Assembly: GCA_964446585.1 (NCBI GenBank)
Contig: CAYUPI010000003.1
Span: 131,744-195,743 of the forward strand
Direction: 5' to 3'
From: CAYUPI01 sp964446585
GTDB taxonomy: Bacteria; Verrucomicrobiota; Verrucomicrobiia; Limisphaerales; UBA8199
Length of the DNA: 64,000 nt
Shown one piece after another: positions 40,544 to 49,878 of the stretch. The first letter of the stretch is position 1, and each line of letters starts with the position of its first letter. The position numbers and the translations under genes are program-made. The notes beneath the pieces were generated by a model. It had not been told where the DNA came from and ran no database searches. It saw nothing but the letters and a program-made list of their open reading frames with translations.

Positions 40544-41335
40544 GTGAAAGTGCTGTTCATTGGCGACATTGTTGGGCAACCGGGACGGCGCGTAGTCAAG
40601 GACCTTCTCCCCGGACTGCGGCGCCAACTCGGCCTGAATATGGTTGTGGCCAATGGGGAAAACTCGGCGGGCGGTTCGGGCATCACTCCGAAAACTGCCG
40701 AGGAGATCTTCTCAGCCGGCGTGGATATTATCACGAGCGGCGATCATCTCTGGGATCAAAAGGAGAGCATGGAATTGCTCGAGCGCGAGCGTCGGTTTCT
40801 GCGGCCGCTTAATTATCCCGCCGGCACGCCAGGGCAGGGGAGCGCCGTATTTCAGCCCGACGGCCTGCCGCCGCTCGCTGTCATCAATCTCCAGGGGCGC
40901 ACCTTTCTGCCGCCGCTGGACAATCCCTTCCATGGCGCCCTCGCAGAGGTCGAGCGGCTGCGGCGCACGACTAAACTGATTCTCATCGATTTTCATGCGG
41001 AAGCGACCTCGGAAAAAATCGCGTTGGCGCGCCTGCTGGATGGCCGGATCAGTGCGCTCATCGGCACCCACACTCACGTCCAGACGGCCGACGAGCAAAT
41101 CTTCCCGGGCGGCACAGCCTTCCTGTGCGACGCCGGTTTCACCGGCCCTCACGAAAGTGTGATCGGCCGCGAAATCGGTCCGGTCATCAAACGGTTCATG
41201 ACCGGCATGCCGCAGAAATTCGAAGTGGCCAAGGAACGCGTGCTCCTGCAAGGTGCGCTGCTGGACATCGATGACACGACCGGGCGAGCGAGGCGCATCG
41301 AACGCGTTTCCGAACCGCTGCCCGACGCCCGCTGA
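40544..41335 (+). CDS. YmdB-like metallophosphoesterase (TIGR00282)
   Basis: Calcineurin-like phosphoesterase of 263 residues. Metal ligands are in LFIGDIVGQPGRR (Asp), VVANGENSAGG (Asn/Glu), DIITSGDHLWDQ (His), and IGTHTHVQTADE (two His), the full set for the family. In Bacillus, YmdB hydrolyses 2',3'-cyclic nucleotides and affects biofilm and RNA turnover; the role here is inferred from that. Start is GTG 40544; length is typical. It is followed 6 bases later by xseA, so the two are probably cotranscribed, possibly linking RNA or nucleotide turnover with DNA repair. Confidence 0.9.
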   Translation: MKVLFIGDIVGQPGRRVVKDLLPGLRRQLGLNMVVANGENSAGGSGITPKTAEEIFSAGVDIITSGDHLWDQKESMELLERERRFLRPLNYPAGTPGQGSAVFQPDGLPPLAVINLQGRTFLPPLDNPFHGALAEVERLRRTTKLILIDFHAEATSEKIALARLLDGRISALIGTHTHVQTADEQIFPGGTAFLCDAGFTGPHESVIGREIGPVIKRFMTGMPQKFEVAKERVLLQGALLDIDDTTGRARRIERVSEPLPDAR

Positions 41336-41341
41336 CGAGCC

Positions 41342-42775
41342 ATGGCCAGACCGGCAAAATCACAATGGGATTTCGGCGAGTTGTTTCCGGTGGAACCACC
41401 GTCGCGCAAGGTTTTGTCAGTGACGGAGTTGACCGGTGAAATCCGGCGTTTGCTCGAACACCAGGTAGGCCAGGTGTGGGTGACGGGTGAAATCACCAAC
41501 TTCCGCTCGCAGAGCTCGGGCCATATCTATTTCACGCTCAAGGACGCCAGCGCGCAATTGAGCTGCGTTTTATTCCGCGGCGAGTTTCAGGTGGATCGCT
41601 CGCTCTTGCAGGATGGCCAGAAGGTCCTCCTCCAAGGCGAGGTGACCGTCTATGAGTCGCGCGGCCAGTATCAGTTGCGCGTCACGGCGGTCGAAGCGCG
41701 CGGTCTGGGCGCGTTGCAAGCGGCTTTTGAGAAGCTCAAGCAAAAGTTGAGCGCCGAAGGTTTGTTCGCGCCCGAACGCAAGCGCCCGCTGCCGGGATTT
41801 CCCCAGCGAATCGGCCTGGTCACTTCGCCGACCGGCGCGGCGATTCGCGACGTGCTGCATGTGGTGCAACGCCGGAATCCAGCGCTGCAAATCGTGTTGG
41901 CGTCATGCCGTGTCCAGGGCGAGGAAGCGGCGGGTGAGATCGCGGCTGCCATTCGGCTCCTGAATGAATTTCATTCTTTTCGCCTTGCGATGGGCGATGC
42001 GCGCTCGGGAATAGATCTGATTCTGGTCACACGCGGCGGCGGCAGTTTGGAGGACTTGTGGGCTTTCAATGAGGAAATCGTGGCGCGCGCGATTTTTGAG
42101 TCCGCTTTGCCCGTAGTGTCGGCTGTTGGCCATGAGATCGATTTCACCATAAGCGATTTTGTCGCCGATGTGCGCGCGGCGACGCCGAGCGCGGCGGCGG
42201 AAATTATCACGGAAGGAGTTTTCTCCAGCGGCCCATTCATCGCCGAAGTGGGCGGAAGGCTGCGTCAATTACTCAACCAGCAACTCGCCGACAAAGCCGA
42301 GATGCTCAACCAGTCGCGGCAACGCCTCGCTCGGCTGCATCCACGGCGCCGGTTGCAGGATTGGCAACAACGGTTGGACGATTTGCACGTCAGCCTGCTG
42401 CGTGCCGCCAAACAAAAGGCGAGCCAGCAGCGCCTCACCTGGCGAAATTTGGCCGAGCGTTTGGTTCGCGTCCGTCCTGCCATCCTGTTGAAACAGCGCC
42501 GTGAGGTGTTGCGCCTCGCTGCTCAACATTTGTACGAACAAGGACATCATCGCCTGTCCGAATTGAACAACCGGTTGGGATTGCTGAGCGCCCGGCTTCG
42601 TTTGCTTGGCCCCGAGCAAGTTCTGGCGCGCGGTTACTCCATCACGCGGGACGCGGAGACAGGAAAGGTTCTCCGAGACGCCTGCCAAGCTCGCCGCGGC
42701 CAGCGGCTTCGGACCCGACTGCAACGGGGTGAAGTAATCAGTACCGTTGAAAAGAAGGACGACGATCAGCTCTAA
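41342..42775 (+). CDS. xseA: Exodeoxyribonuclease VII large subunit
   Basis: Catalytic subunit of exonuclease VII, which degrades single-stranded DNA from both ends without ATP. Residues about 25-115 form the OB-fold (VWVTGEITNFRSQSSGHIYFTLKD). The catalytic region has GLVTSPTGAAIRDVL, then LVTRGGGSLEDLWAFNEE and SAVGHEIDFTISDFVAD. Long C-terminal helices bind the small subunits. The 477 residues are slightly longer than E. coli XseA. XseB is encoded 1.9 kb downstream. Its 3' end overlaps the 3' end of the site-2 protease gene on the other strand by 4 bases. Confidence 0.95.
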   Translation: MARPAKSQWDFGELFPVEPPSRKVLSVTELTGEIRRLLEHQVGQVWVTGEITNFRSQSSGHIYFTLKDASAQLSCVLFRGEFQVDRSLLQDGQKVLLQGEVTVYESRGQYQLRVTAVEARGLGALQAAFEKLKQKLSAEGLFAPERKRPLPGFPQRIGLVTSPTGAAIRDVLHVVQRRNPALQIVLASCRVQGEEAAGEIAAAIRLLNEFHSFRLAMGDARSGIDLILVTRGGGSLEDLWAFNEEIVARAIFESALPVVSAVGHEIDFTISDFVADVRAATPSAAAEIITEGVFSSGPFIAEVGGRLRQLLNQQLADKAEMLNQSRQRLARLHPRRRLQDWQQRLDDLHVSLLRAAKQKASQQRLTWRNLAERLVRVRPAILLKQRREVLRLAAQHLYEQGHHRLSELNNRLGLLSARLRLLGPEQVLARGYSITRDAETGKVLRDACQARRGQRLRTRLQRGEVISTVEKKDDDQL

Positions 42776-43698
42776 CTTTCAGTTCTTCCCAGCACCTGCG
42801 GCGCTTCACTCCACTCGCTCAGAGGCCGGGAACTTCCGCAGTCGAAGCATCGCATTGTCGAGAACAGTGTTCCGCAATGCGGACAGATGGCCTTCGTTTC
42901 AAACGTGTCGAAGGGTTTCAAACACCGGGCGCAGCGCCAAAACGGACCGAGTACGGGATGTTCGTGGCAAACCGGACAAGTGAATCCATCGCGCCGCGGA
43001 AGTTTAGCTAATCGGGCCAGTAACCGGGCCTCCAGCAACCCCCGCCAGCAGTTGAACAGAATGAAAGCCGCGATAATGCCTATCCAGATTGACTGCGCGA
43101 AAACTGCAATCAGAACCAAGCCGGCCACGCCGATGAACCCGACCACGGCGGTCACCGCCAGGCTGGGCGCGCGCCCGAAAACGAACCAGAGGAGAGCCCG
43201 AAAGATCTGTCCGCCGTCCAACGGATAGATCGGCAGCAAATTGAAAATGAGCAGCCCGAAGTTGATGAAGCAAAGAGCGCGGATAAATTGGTAGATGTCG
43301 GGAAGGCTCTCGGACATGTTGGACTGCCGGGCCAACAGGAAGAGCGTCGTCAGGATCGGCGCCAGCATCACGTTCACCAGCGGCCCGGCAGCGATGCTCC
43401 ACAAGGTTGCTCCCGGGCGCGGTGGCGGCGCGACGTAGGCTACACCGCCCAGCGGCCACAGGATAATTTGCTCCGCCTTCCCTCCTACCTGGCGGCAGGC
43501 CAACGCGTGCCCAAACTCATGCATCAAAACGATCCCAAAGAGCGACAGGTACTCCAGCCCGTTCCAGACGAAAGAGCCGTATTGCCGCGACCGCGTGTTG
43601 AGCTCGATCAGCGCGACGACCAGCCAGGACCAATGCAGATAGACCTGCACCCCCGCAAACTGGAACAGCCGAAACGACCCTCGCTGCGTTGGCAACAT
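42772..43698 (-). CDS. Site-2 protease (M50) with two C-terminal zinc ribbons
   Basis: 308 residues. Membrane metalloprotease with the zinc motif HEFGH (60-64) in a membrane segment and the third ligand in YPLDGGQIF (about 163-171), typical of the FtsH-independent SpoIVFB/rseP-like fold 3 group. About six membrane segments. The C-terminal 70 residues carry four CxxC pairs (TCPVC, RCARC, ICPHC, RCFDC) that form two predicted zinc ribbons on the cytoplasmic side. Such cytosolic ribbons are not a general part of the family. A target is unknown; regulated intramembrane proteolysis is inferred. Confidence 0.88.
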   Translation of the reverse strand: MLPTQRGSFRLFQFAGVQVYLHWSWLVVALIELNTRSRQYGSFVWNGLEYLSLFGIVLMHEFGHALACRQVGGKAEQIILWPLGGVAYVAPPPRPGATLWSIAAGPLVNVMLAPILTTLFLLARQSNMSESLPDIYQFIRALCFINFGLLIFNLLPIYPLDGGQIFRALLWFVFGRAPSLAVTAVVGFIGVAGLVLIAVFAQSIWIGIIAAFILFNCWRGLLEARLLARLAKLPRRDGFTCPVCHEHPVLGPFWRCARCLKPFDTFETKAICPHCGTLFSTMRCFDCGSSRPLSEWSEAPQVLGRTES

Positions 43699-43856
43699 CC
43701 GTCAGAGGAAACCAGCGCTCCGACGCCCTCACAAGCTCATTAACACGCTACGCAACTCCTCAAACAGCTCAAGAGTGGCGTGTTCCAGCGGATGATTGTT
43801 CCCGCGAAACAGTTTCGAGTGGCAAATTTGCGCGGCGATGAGGAGACTTACATGCT

Positions 43857-44609
43857 TTGAAAGCGACAAAACCTGTGTTGCGCATTTTGTGGATTCTGGT
43901 CCTGGCTTACATCGCCTTCATGGCCCTGGTTTATTTCAGGCAGCGGTCGATGATGTATTTCCCGACGCACGCTGCCCCCGCTACGAGTCTGGCCCTCTGG
44001 TCGGACGGTCATTCCACAATGGGTTATTGCAGGGAGGCGCCGAGTCCGCAGACGATTTGGTTGATGATGCATGGCAACGCCGGTCAAGCAGCGGAGCGGG
44101 ATTACGTGCTTCGGCGCATGTCTGAACAGGATTCTCTCTACGTTTTGGAATATCCTGGCTACGGCGCCCGAGCCGGCACTCCGTCGCTGGCTTCGATGAA
44201 CCAGGCCGCATCCGAAGCATACCAACTTCTGCGTTCGCGAAATCCGACTACTGCGGTTTGTGTCCTGGGTGAGTCCATCGGCAGTGGCCCTGCTTGCTCT
44301 CTTGCCCGGGAGAAAATCCCGCCGTACAAAATCGTCCTGGTCGTCCCATTCGATTCTCTGGCGAAGGTGGCCTCCGGGCATTTCCCCTTCCTTCCTGTGC
44401 GGTTGCTTCTGCGCGACGCCTGGGACAATGTGGAAGCTCTGAAACATTACGCCGGCCCAGTGGAAATCTTCGGGGCCGAAGGCGACAACATTATTCCGAT
44501 TCGACGTGCCCGAGCATTGGCGAGCCAGATTCCAAATGCTCACTTCACCGCTATCCCAGGCGGGCACAATGATTGGTCTGAGCACCCCCAGGTCCGGATT
44601 CAGCGCTAA
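43857..44609 (+). CDS. Alpha/beta hydrolase, membrane-anchored
   Basis: 250 residues. An N-terminal membrane segment (ILWILVLAYIAFMALVYF) precedes the hydrolase domain. Motifs are WLMMHGNAGQ (oxyanion), VLGESIGSGPA with the nucleophile Ser, Asp in FGAEGDNIIP and His in IPGGHNDW, as in BAAT/FrsA-like or YqiA-type hydrolases. TTG 43857 is the start with GAGGAG about 11 bases upstream. Substrate unknown; acyl or peptidyl esters are possible. It precedes xseB with a 54-base gap. Confidence 0.75.
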   Translation: MKATKPVLRILWILVLAYIAFMALVYFRQRSMMYFPTHAAPATSLALWSDGHSTMGYCREAPSPQTIWLMMHGNAGQAAERDYVLRRMSEQDSLYVLEYPGYGARAGTPSLASMNQAASEAYQLLRSRNPTTAVCVLGESIGSGPACSLAREKIPPYKIVLVVPFDSLAKVASGHFPFLPVRLLLRDAWDNVEALKHYAGPVEIFGAEGDNIIPIRRARALASQIPNAHFTAIPGGHNDWSEHPQVRIQR

Positions 44610-44663
44610 ACCGCTAAACTTCTTGACTGGACGGCCCCGGCGCATTGTTCTAATTTCCGAACG

Positions 44664-44945
44664 GTGCCAAACGTGCCCAGGAACGCGGGCCAAAACAACC
44701 CCGCCAAAGCGGAGCAGCTCCCGTTCGAAGAGGCTTTGAAGAAATTGGAAGCCATCGTCGAAGCGATGGAGGGAGAAGAACTGCCGCTGGAAACTCTGCT
44801 CGGAAAATACGAGCAAGGCATGCGTCTGGCCCGAATCTGCCAGGAAAAGCTGGCGGAAGCGGAGCTAAAGATTCAACAACTGGAAAAGAACGCGGCGGGC
44901 GAACTGAAACTCAAACCGTTGCCAGTGAACGAACAAACCGAGTAG
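44664..44945 (+). CDS. xseB: Exodeoxyribonuclease VII small subunit
   Basis: About 90 residues. The core QLPFEEALKKLEAIVEAMEG, followed by LPLETLLGKYEQGMRLARIC, is the helical hairpin typical of XseB, which binds the XseA C-terminal helices. The start is GTG 44664; a later GTG at 44673 is possible. A polar N-terminal extension and a Lys-rich tail flank the core. It is followed by dxs, an order (xseB then dxs) also found with ispA between in proteobacteria; ispA is missing here. Confidence 0.9.
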   Translation: MPNVPRNAGQNNPAKAEQLPFEEALKKLEAIVEAMEGEELPLETLLGKYEQGMRLARICQEKLAEAELKIQQLEKNAAGELKLKPLPVNEQTE

Positions 44946-45017
44946 CCCGGCGATGGAAGATTGGGATCTTGACTCTGGCCTCCAATGCTCAAATACTGCC
45001 GCACTCCTATTCTTCCT

Positions 45018-47006
45018 ATGAGCCGATATCTTGAAATGGTTGACAGCCCGGTCCATGTCAAAAAGCTGACCCTGGACCAGCTACAGCAGTTGGCCGAAGA
45101 AATCCGGCAGGAATTGATCAATGTCCTCGCCGTCAACGGCGGTCACCTCGGGCCGAACCTGGGCGTCGTGGAGCTGACTCTGGCGCTGCACTATGTTTTC
45201 AGCACACCCAAAGACAAATTCGTCTGGGATGTCAGCCATCAGGCGTATGTTCACAAGCTGCTGACGGGCCGGAAGGGCCGGTTCAACACAATTCGCAGCA
45301 CCGGCGGGCTCAGCGGTTTTGCCATGCGATCCGAAAGCGAGCACGATTGCTATGGGGCGGCGCATGCGGGCACCGCGCTGTCTGCCGCCCTCGGGATTTG
45401 CGCGGCGCGCGACCAGCGCGGCGGAGACGAGAACGTCGTGGCCATTATCGGCGATGCGGCATTGACCAACGGAATTTCCTTCGAGGCCTTGAATAACATC
45501 GGTCACACGACACGCCGCTTCATCGCGGTTCTCAATGACAATGAATGGAGCATTGCCAAGAATGTCGGTGCCATTTCGACCTATCTGAACAAGCTCATCA
45601 CTCATCCTTCCTACAACAAACTGGCGCGCGATTTCGAGCGCTTCGTCCGGCGTCTGCCGAAGGGCGAGCTGGCACTGAAGCTGGCGCACAAAGCCGAGGA
45701 GGGCTTCAAAGGCGCCCTCACCGAGGTCGGTCTGGAACTGAATCCGGCCACGATGGATGCGGATGGGCGCGGGGGGTACGGCAGCAGCCTTATTTTCGAA
45801 GAGATGGGCTTGCGATATCTCGGCCCGATTGATGGCCATAATCTGCCGCTCCTCATCAGCACGCTGGAATTCGCTAAAACGTGTGATCATCCCATCGTCA
45901 TTCATGCGCTGACGAGGAAAGGGAAAGGTTTCGAGGCGGCGCTGAAGAATCCCGAAAAATATCACGGGCTCGGACCCTACGACGTCGCCACTGGCGCGAC
46001 ATTGCCGGCCAAACCCGGCGCCGCGCCCAATTGGCAGGACGTCTTCGGCCAGGCCATGGTAAAGCTCTGTCAAAAGGACAACACCGTCGTCGGGATCACC
46101 GCCGCCATGCCCAGCGGCACCAGCCTTAAACTGCTGGAAAAGGCTGTGCCCAATCGGTACTACGACGTCGGCATCGCCGAAGAGCACGCAGTCCTGTTTG
46201 CCTGTGGCATGGCGACGATGGGCTTTCACCCCGTGTGCGCGATTTACTCGACGTTCCTCCAGCGCGCCTACGACTGCATCATTCACGATGCCGCGTTGCA
46301 GGATTTGCCGGTGATTTTTTGCATGGACCGCGCCGGCCTATCGCCGCAGGACGGCCCTACCCATCATGGGTTGTTCGATATCGCTTACGTGCGCGCGGTG
46401 CCCAACTGCATCGCAATGGCGCCGAAGGACGAGGATGAGTTGGTCGACATGATGTTCACCGCCACCCACCAACCACATCCAACGTTCATTCGCTACCCGC
46501 GCGGCCCGGCCGAAGGCGTGCCGCTCAAGGAACAACCCAAATTGTTGGAAATCGGAAAGGCGGAAGTTGTTCAGAGCTTCGCGAACAATCGTGGGCGCAA
46601 GGTAGCGCTTTTTCCGCTGGGCAACATGATGGCGCTCGGACGAAAGACTGCTGCTAAACTAGCGGCGGAAGGCTTCGACGTTGCCATTATCAATCCGCGC
46701 TTCACCAAACCAATCGATGCTGGAACAACTGAGTTCTTCGCGCGCGCCGCCGAAGTCGTCGTGACATTCGAAGATCACGTCCTGATGGGGGGCTACGGGA
46801 GTGCTGTGCTTGAGCTGCTCAATGAACGGCGCATCACCACGCCACTGGTGCAAATTGGTTGGCCGGACCAATTCATCGAGCACGGGACCAATGTCGAAGA
46901 TCTGCGCAGGAAATATGGACTTACGGTCGAGAATGCGCTGGCCAGGGTCAAATCCGAGTTAGGCAATGCCCACGCTCCCGCGATGCTGTTGGAAACGGTG
47001 GCCTGA
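45018..47006 (+). CDS. dxs: 1-deoxy-D-xylulose-5-phosphate synthase
   Basis: Thiamine-diphosphate enzyme joining pyruvate and glyceraldehyde 3-phosphate, the first step of the MEP isoprenoid pathway. About 662 residues. The TPP site reads IIGDAALTNGISFEALNN, with Ala in place of the Gly of the common GDG motif; a similar GDAA form is known to me from chlamydial enzymes. The catalytic Glu is in GIAEEHAVLFA and the pyrimidine region in YSTFLQRAYDCIIHD. ATG 45018 (MSRYLEMVDSP) is chosen over the in-frame codon at 44985. The gene follows xseB. Confidence 0.94.
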   Translation: MSRYLEMVDSPVHVKKLTLDQLQQLAEEIRQELINVLAVNGGHLGPNLGVVELTLALHYVFSTPKDKFVWDVSHQAYVHKLLTGRKGRFNTIRSTGGLSGFAMRSESEHDCYGAAHAGTALSAALGICAARDQRGGDENVVAIIGDAALTNGISFEALNNIGHTTRRFIAVLNDNEWSIAKNVGAISTYLNKLITHPSYNKLARDFERFVRRLPKGELALKLAHKAEEGFKGALTEVGLELNPATMDADGRGGYGSSLIFEEMGLRYLGPIDGHNLPLLISTLEFAKTCDHPIVIHALTRKGKGFEAALKNPEKYHGLGPYDVATGATLPAKPGAAPNWQDVFGQAMVKLCQKDNTVVGITAAMPSGTSLKLLEKAVPNRYYDVGIAEEHAVLFACGMATMGFHPVCAIYSTFLQRAYDCIIHDAALQDLPVIFCMDRAGLSPQDGPTHHGLFDIAYVRAVPNCIAMAPKDEDELVDMMFTATHQPHPTFIRYPRGPAEGVPLKEQPKLLEIGKAEVVQSFANNRGRKVALFPLGNMMALGRKTAAKLAAEGFDVAIINPRFTKPIDAGTTEFFARAAEVVVTFEDHVLMGGYGSAVLELLNERRITTPLVQIGWPDQFIEHGTNVEDLRRKYGLTVENALARVKSELGNAHAPAMLLETVA

Positions 47007-47028
47007 CCGGCGCGGTGATCAGCTATTA

Positions 47029-47994
47029 TTGAAACGCAACGTGCGCAGGTTTCTGTTTATCATCGGGTTGCTGGTCGGCGGGTTGTGGGCCGGAACTGCT
47101 CGCGCCGACACTTTCCAACTGAACAACGGCGAGACGCTTGTCGGCGAGGTCTTGGCCAGTTCCGCGAATGATGCTGGCGTGCAGGTCAAAGTTGGGGAGG
47201 GCGAGTATAAGAAGGTGCCTTGGGAGAACTTTTCGCAGGCGGACCTAAAAAAATTCGGGCAGAACAAGAGGATGGAACCTTTCGTGGAGCCCTTCATCGA
47301 GATCACTCAGGCAGAGAAAGCGAAGAAGACTGAGGTAAACATCAAGCAACCGCCGCGGCTGGAGCGAGGAGCCAAACACTCGCTAGTGGGCGCGTTTTTT
47401 CGTTCCGGCCTGGGGACTCTGATCGTGCTGCTCCTCTATGCCGCCAATGTGTACGCGGCGTACGAGATTGCCATTTTTCGCGCCCAATCGATTCCGCTGG
47501 TCTGTGGCATGGCCGCCGTATTGCCCGTGGCCGGTCCAATCATTTTCCTCTCGCTGCCGACGAGGCTGCAACCGGCCGAGCCGCGGTGGGACGTTCCGCC
47601 CGAGACGGCCGCGGCTGCCGTTACCGAGGCGGTCAACCCCATGCAGGGCGACGTCCCGCAGGCGGCCGGTTTGAAGCTGTCCCACAGTGAGCCGGCGCCC
47701 GCGGCACCGGCTCCGGTAGCCACCGTGACGTTTCAGCGTGGGCAGTTCACGTTCAACCGCCGGTTTTTTGAAACGAAATTTCCAGGTTTTTTTGGCGTCG
47801 TTCGCCGCGACGCCGACAAAGACATGGTCCTTCTCATCAAATCCGCGCGTGGCGTATATGTCGGCCAGCGGATCTCGCGCATTGCCGCCAATGACTTGCA
47901 TCTTGAGGTCCACAAAGGCCATGCTTCCGAAGAAGTAATGATTCCATTTACTGAGATTCAGGAAATTCAGTTGAAACCCAGAGAGCCCGCATGA
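47029..47994 (+). CDS. Hypothetical membrane protein, verrucomicrobial type
   Basis: About 321 residues, not recognised. The N-terminus is a signal peptide (RFLFIIGLLVGGLWAGTARA) followed by a beta-rich domain (TFQLNNGETLVGEVLASSA to VPWENFSQADLKKFG, an LSm/SH3-like look). Two membrane segments lie at about residues 127-178. The C-terminal part has FTFNRRFFETKFPGFFG and a second beta domain. Candidates for the start are TTG 47029 and GTG 47041. Its TGA overlaps the ATG of the kinase gene (ATGA, 47991-47994), so they are coupled, but no functional link follows from that. Confidence 0.75.
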   Translation: MKRNVRRFLFIIGLLVGGLWAGTARADTFQLNNGETLVGEVLASSANDAGVQVKVGEGEYKKVPWENFSQADLKKFGQNKRMEPFVEPFIEITQAEKAKKTEVNIKQPPRLERGAKHSLVGAFFRSGLGTLIVLLLYAANVYAAYEIAIFRAQSIPLVCGMAAVLPVAGPIIFLSLPTRLQPAEPRWDVPPETAAAAVTEAVNPMQGDVPQAAGLKLSHSEPAPAAPAPVATVTFQRGQFTFNRRFFETKFPGFFGVVRRDADKDMVLLIKSARGVYVGQRISRIAANDLHLEVHKGHASEEVMIPFTEIQEIQLKPREPA

Positions 47995-48572
47995 GCTATC
48001 GCACCGTGCTGTTGTTCGGCGCGCCTGGCGCCGGCAAGGGAACCCAGGGCAAAATCCTGGGCACCATTCCAAACTTCTTCCATTGCGCCTGTGGCGACGT
48101 GTTCCGGAGCCTGAAAACCGACAGCGCCATTGGCAAGGTATTCCTCGAATATTCCAGCCGCGGCGAACTGGTGCCGGACGAGCAAACGATAGAACTGTGG
48201 CGTGAGTTCATCCACACCAGCACCAAGACCGGCCGATTCCAGCCCAACCAGGACACGCTGGTGCTGGACGGGATTCCACGCAACGAACACCAGGCCGAAA
48301 TGCTGAAAGAGACCTTGAACGTTGTGGCGATCTTCTATTTGCGCTGCACCCGCGTCGATGACCTAGTCGAGCGCCTGCAAAAGCGCGCTCTGAAGGAAAA
48401 CCGGCTCGACGACGCCAATATTGATGTGATCCGCGCGCGGCAGGAGATCTATAAGCGTGAGAGCCGACCGGTGTTGGACTACTATGGCAAAAGGATTTTG
48501 CATCGCATTAACGCCGATCAAACGCCATCTAAAGTGCTGTTTGATATTCTGCGGCATCTGGTGAAGGTTTAG
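47991..48572 (+). CDS. adk: Adenylate kinase-like nucleoside monophosphate kinase
   Basis: 193 residues, a short-form kinase. The Walker A loop GAPGAGKGTQ, the NMP-binding region CGDVFRSL and ELVPDEQ, and the LID-flanking Asp-Gly motif LDGIPRN are present. The LID segment is short and the C-terminal RRxDD pattern is replaced by a NRLDDANIDVIRAR stretch. The reaction is NMP + ATP giving NDP + ADP, most likely AMP. The symbol is given for the family; another monophosphate may be the substrate. The start overlaps the preceding stop. Confidence 0.8.
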   Translation: MSYRTVLLFGAPGAGKGTQGKILGTIPNFFHCACGDVFRSLKTDSAIGKVFLEYSSRGELVPDEQTIELWREFIHTSTKTGRFQPNQDTLVLDGIPRNEHQAEMLKETLNVVAIFYLRCTRVDDLVERLQKRALKENRLDDANIDVIRARQEIYKRESRPVLDYYGKRILHRINADQTPSKVLFDILRHLVKV

Positions 48573-48576
48573 TCCC

Positions 48577-48816
48577 ATGCTGCAACAGTTTGGCGCGTTT
48601 ACCGCCAGTGAGCTTTACTGCCCCAAGTGTCAGCGCTCTCAGCCGGTGCGGGAAAGGTTGCTTCTCGTGCTTCCGTCCGGCGAATTGCATGAATTCCTTT
48701 GCGCCCGCTGCGCCTCGTCCCTCGGGAAACGGACCGTCACTGGACCGACGGTAACGCCGACGCCCAGTCATCGTCCCGCGAGGCAGGACCAGCGCCGGCG
48801 GCTCTTGACGCGGTAA
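48577..48816 (+). CDS. Small zinc-ribbon protein
   Basis: 79 residues, not recognised. Two CxxC pairs (YCPKCQ and LCARCA) spaced about 25 residues apart predict one zinc ribbon at the N-terminus; the C-terminus is basic (QDQRRRLLTR). It begins 4 bases after the adk-like gene and lies 63 bases before fmt, so it is probably part of the same transcript. A nucleic-acid-binding role is possible but inferred. Confidence 0.6.
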   Translation: MLQQFGAFTASELYCPKCQRSQPVRERLLLVLPSGELHEFLCARCASSLGKRTVTGPTVTPTPSHRPARQDQRRRLLTR

Positions 48817-48879
48817 ACAAACTCCTCTGTTGCTCGAAGTCCCAAAAACCGAGTTCAGCGACTCGACTCGGGAGCCCTT

Positions 48880-49836
48880 ATGACGCCGCTCCGAATTGTA
48901 TTTATGGGCACGGCGGAACTGTCTTGCGCCAGCCTGAAGGCCCTCATGGCTTCTCCGCAATTCCAGGTGCTCGCCGTCGTCACCCAGCCCGACAAACCCA
49001 AAGGCCGCGACCTCAAGCTGCAGCCTTCGCCGGTGAAGGAACTAGCTGGCAGCCTCGGGCTTCCGCTGCTGCAGCCTGCGCGCGCCCGGAATGAAGATTT
49101 CCTTCTGCAATTGCGCGCGCTCCAGCCCGAGCTGATCGTCGTGGCTGCTTTTGGGCAGATTCTTCCGGTGAGCGTCCTCGAGCTGCCGCGGCATGGCTGC
49201 CTGAACGTCCACACTTCTCTGCTGCCCAAGTACCGCGGCGCGGCGCCCATTCAATGGGCGCTCCTGAACGACGAAGCCGAGACTGGCGTCACAATTATGA
49301 AAATGGACGCGGGCCTGGACACCGGGCCCCTACTGACCCAGGAGCGCACTCCCATTTCGACCGCGGACACCTCGGAAACGCTGCACGATCGACTTGCTGA
49401 AATAGGCGCGCGGCTTCTGGTAAGGACAATCGCCGACTACCTCGCCGGCAGGATTCAACCTCGGCCGCAACCTGCCGAAGGCGCAAGCTCTGCGCCTAGG
49501 ATCAAAAAGGAAGACGGACGGTTGGATTGGACCCAACCTGCGCGGGCCCTTTGGAATCGCGTGCGCGGCCTGACACCGTGGCCCGGAGTTTTCACCTTCC
49601 TGCCCGGTGATCGCGGCGCGGCGTTGCTCAAAGTTTGGCAGGCCGAACCGGCGGAGGCCCAAGGCCCTGCGGGGGAGATTCTGCAAGCCGATAGGTCTGG
49701 TCTCCTGGTGGCCTGTGGGCGCGATGCGCTCCGGATCCAAACGCTGCAGCTCGAAGGTGGGCGCAGGCTCACGGCAGAGCAATTCCTGGCCGGCCATCAC
49801 TTGAAGCCCGGCCAGAAACTGGCCCTCACACACTGA
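48880..49836 (+). CDS. fmt: Methionyl-tRNA formyltransferase
   Basis: Adds a formyl group from 10-formyltetrahydrofolate to initiator Met-tRNA. The 318 residues have the catalytic region with LNVHTSLLPKYRGAAPIQWA and the Asp of DAGLDTGPLL. ATG 48880 has a GGGAG upstream. A C-terminal OB-fold-like domain follows from about residue 210. Folate supply from folA at 905 would feed this enzyme. Confidence 0.95.
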   Translation: MTPLRIVFMGTAELSCASLKALMASPQFQVLAVVTQPDKPKGRDLKLQPSPVKELAGSLGLPLLQPARARNEDFLLQLRALQPELIVVAAFGQILPVSVLELPRHGCLNVHTSLLPKYRGAAPIQWALLNDEAETGVTIMKMDAGLDTGPLLTQERTPISTADTSETLHDRLAEIGARLLVRTIADYLAGRIQPRPQPAEGASSAPRIKKEDGRLDWTQPARALWNRVRGLTPWPGVFTFLPGDRGAALLKVWQAEPAEAQGPAGEILQADRSGLLVACGRDALRIQTLQLEGGRRLTAEQFLAGHHLKPGQKLALTH

Positions 49837-49878
49837 ATTGGTTTGCGGCGCGGCGGTGAAAATAATTTACTGTAGTCG

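Noticed and set aside
45081..46286. 401-residue open frame opposite dxs
   Set aside because: Antisense to an unambiguous dxs; the translation has no family motifs.
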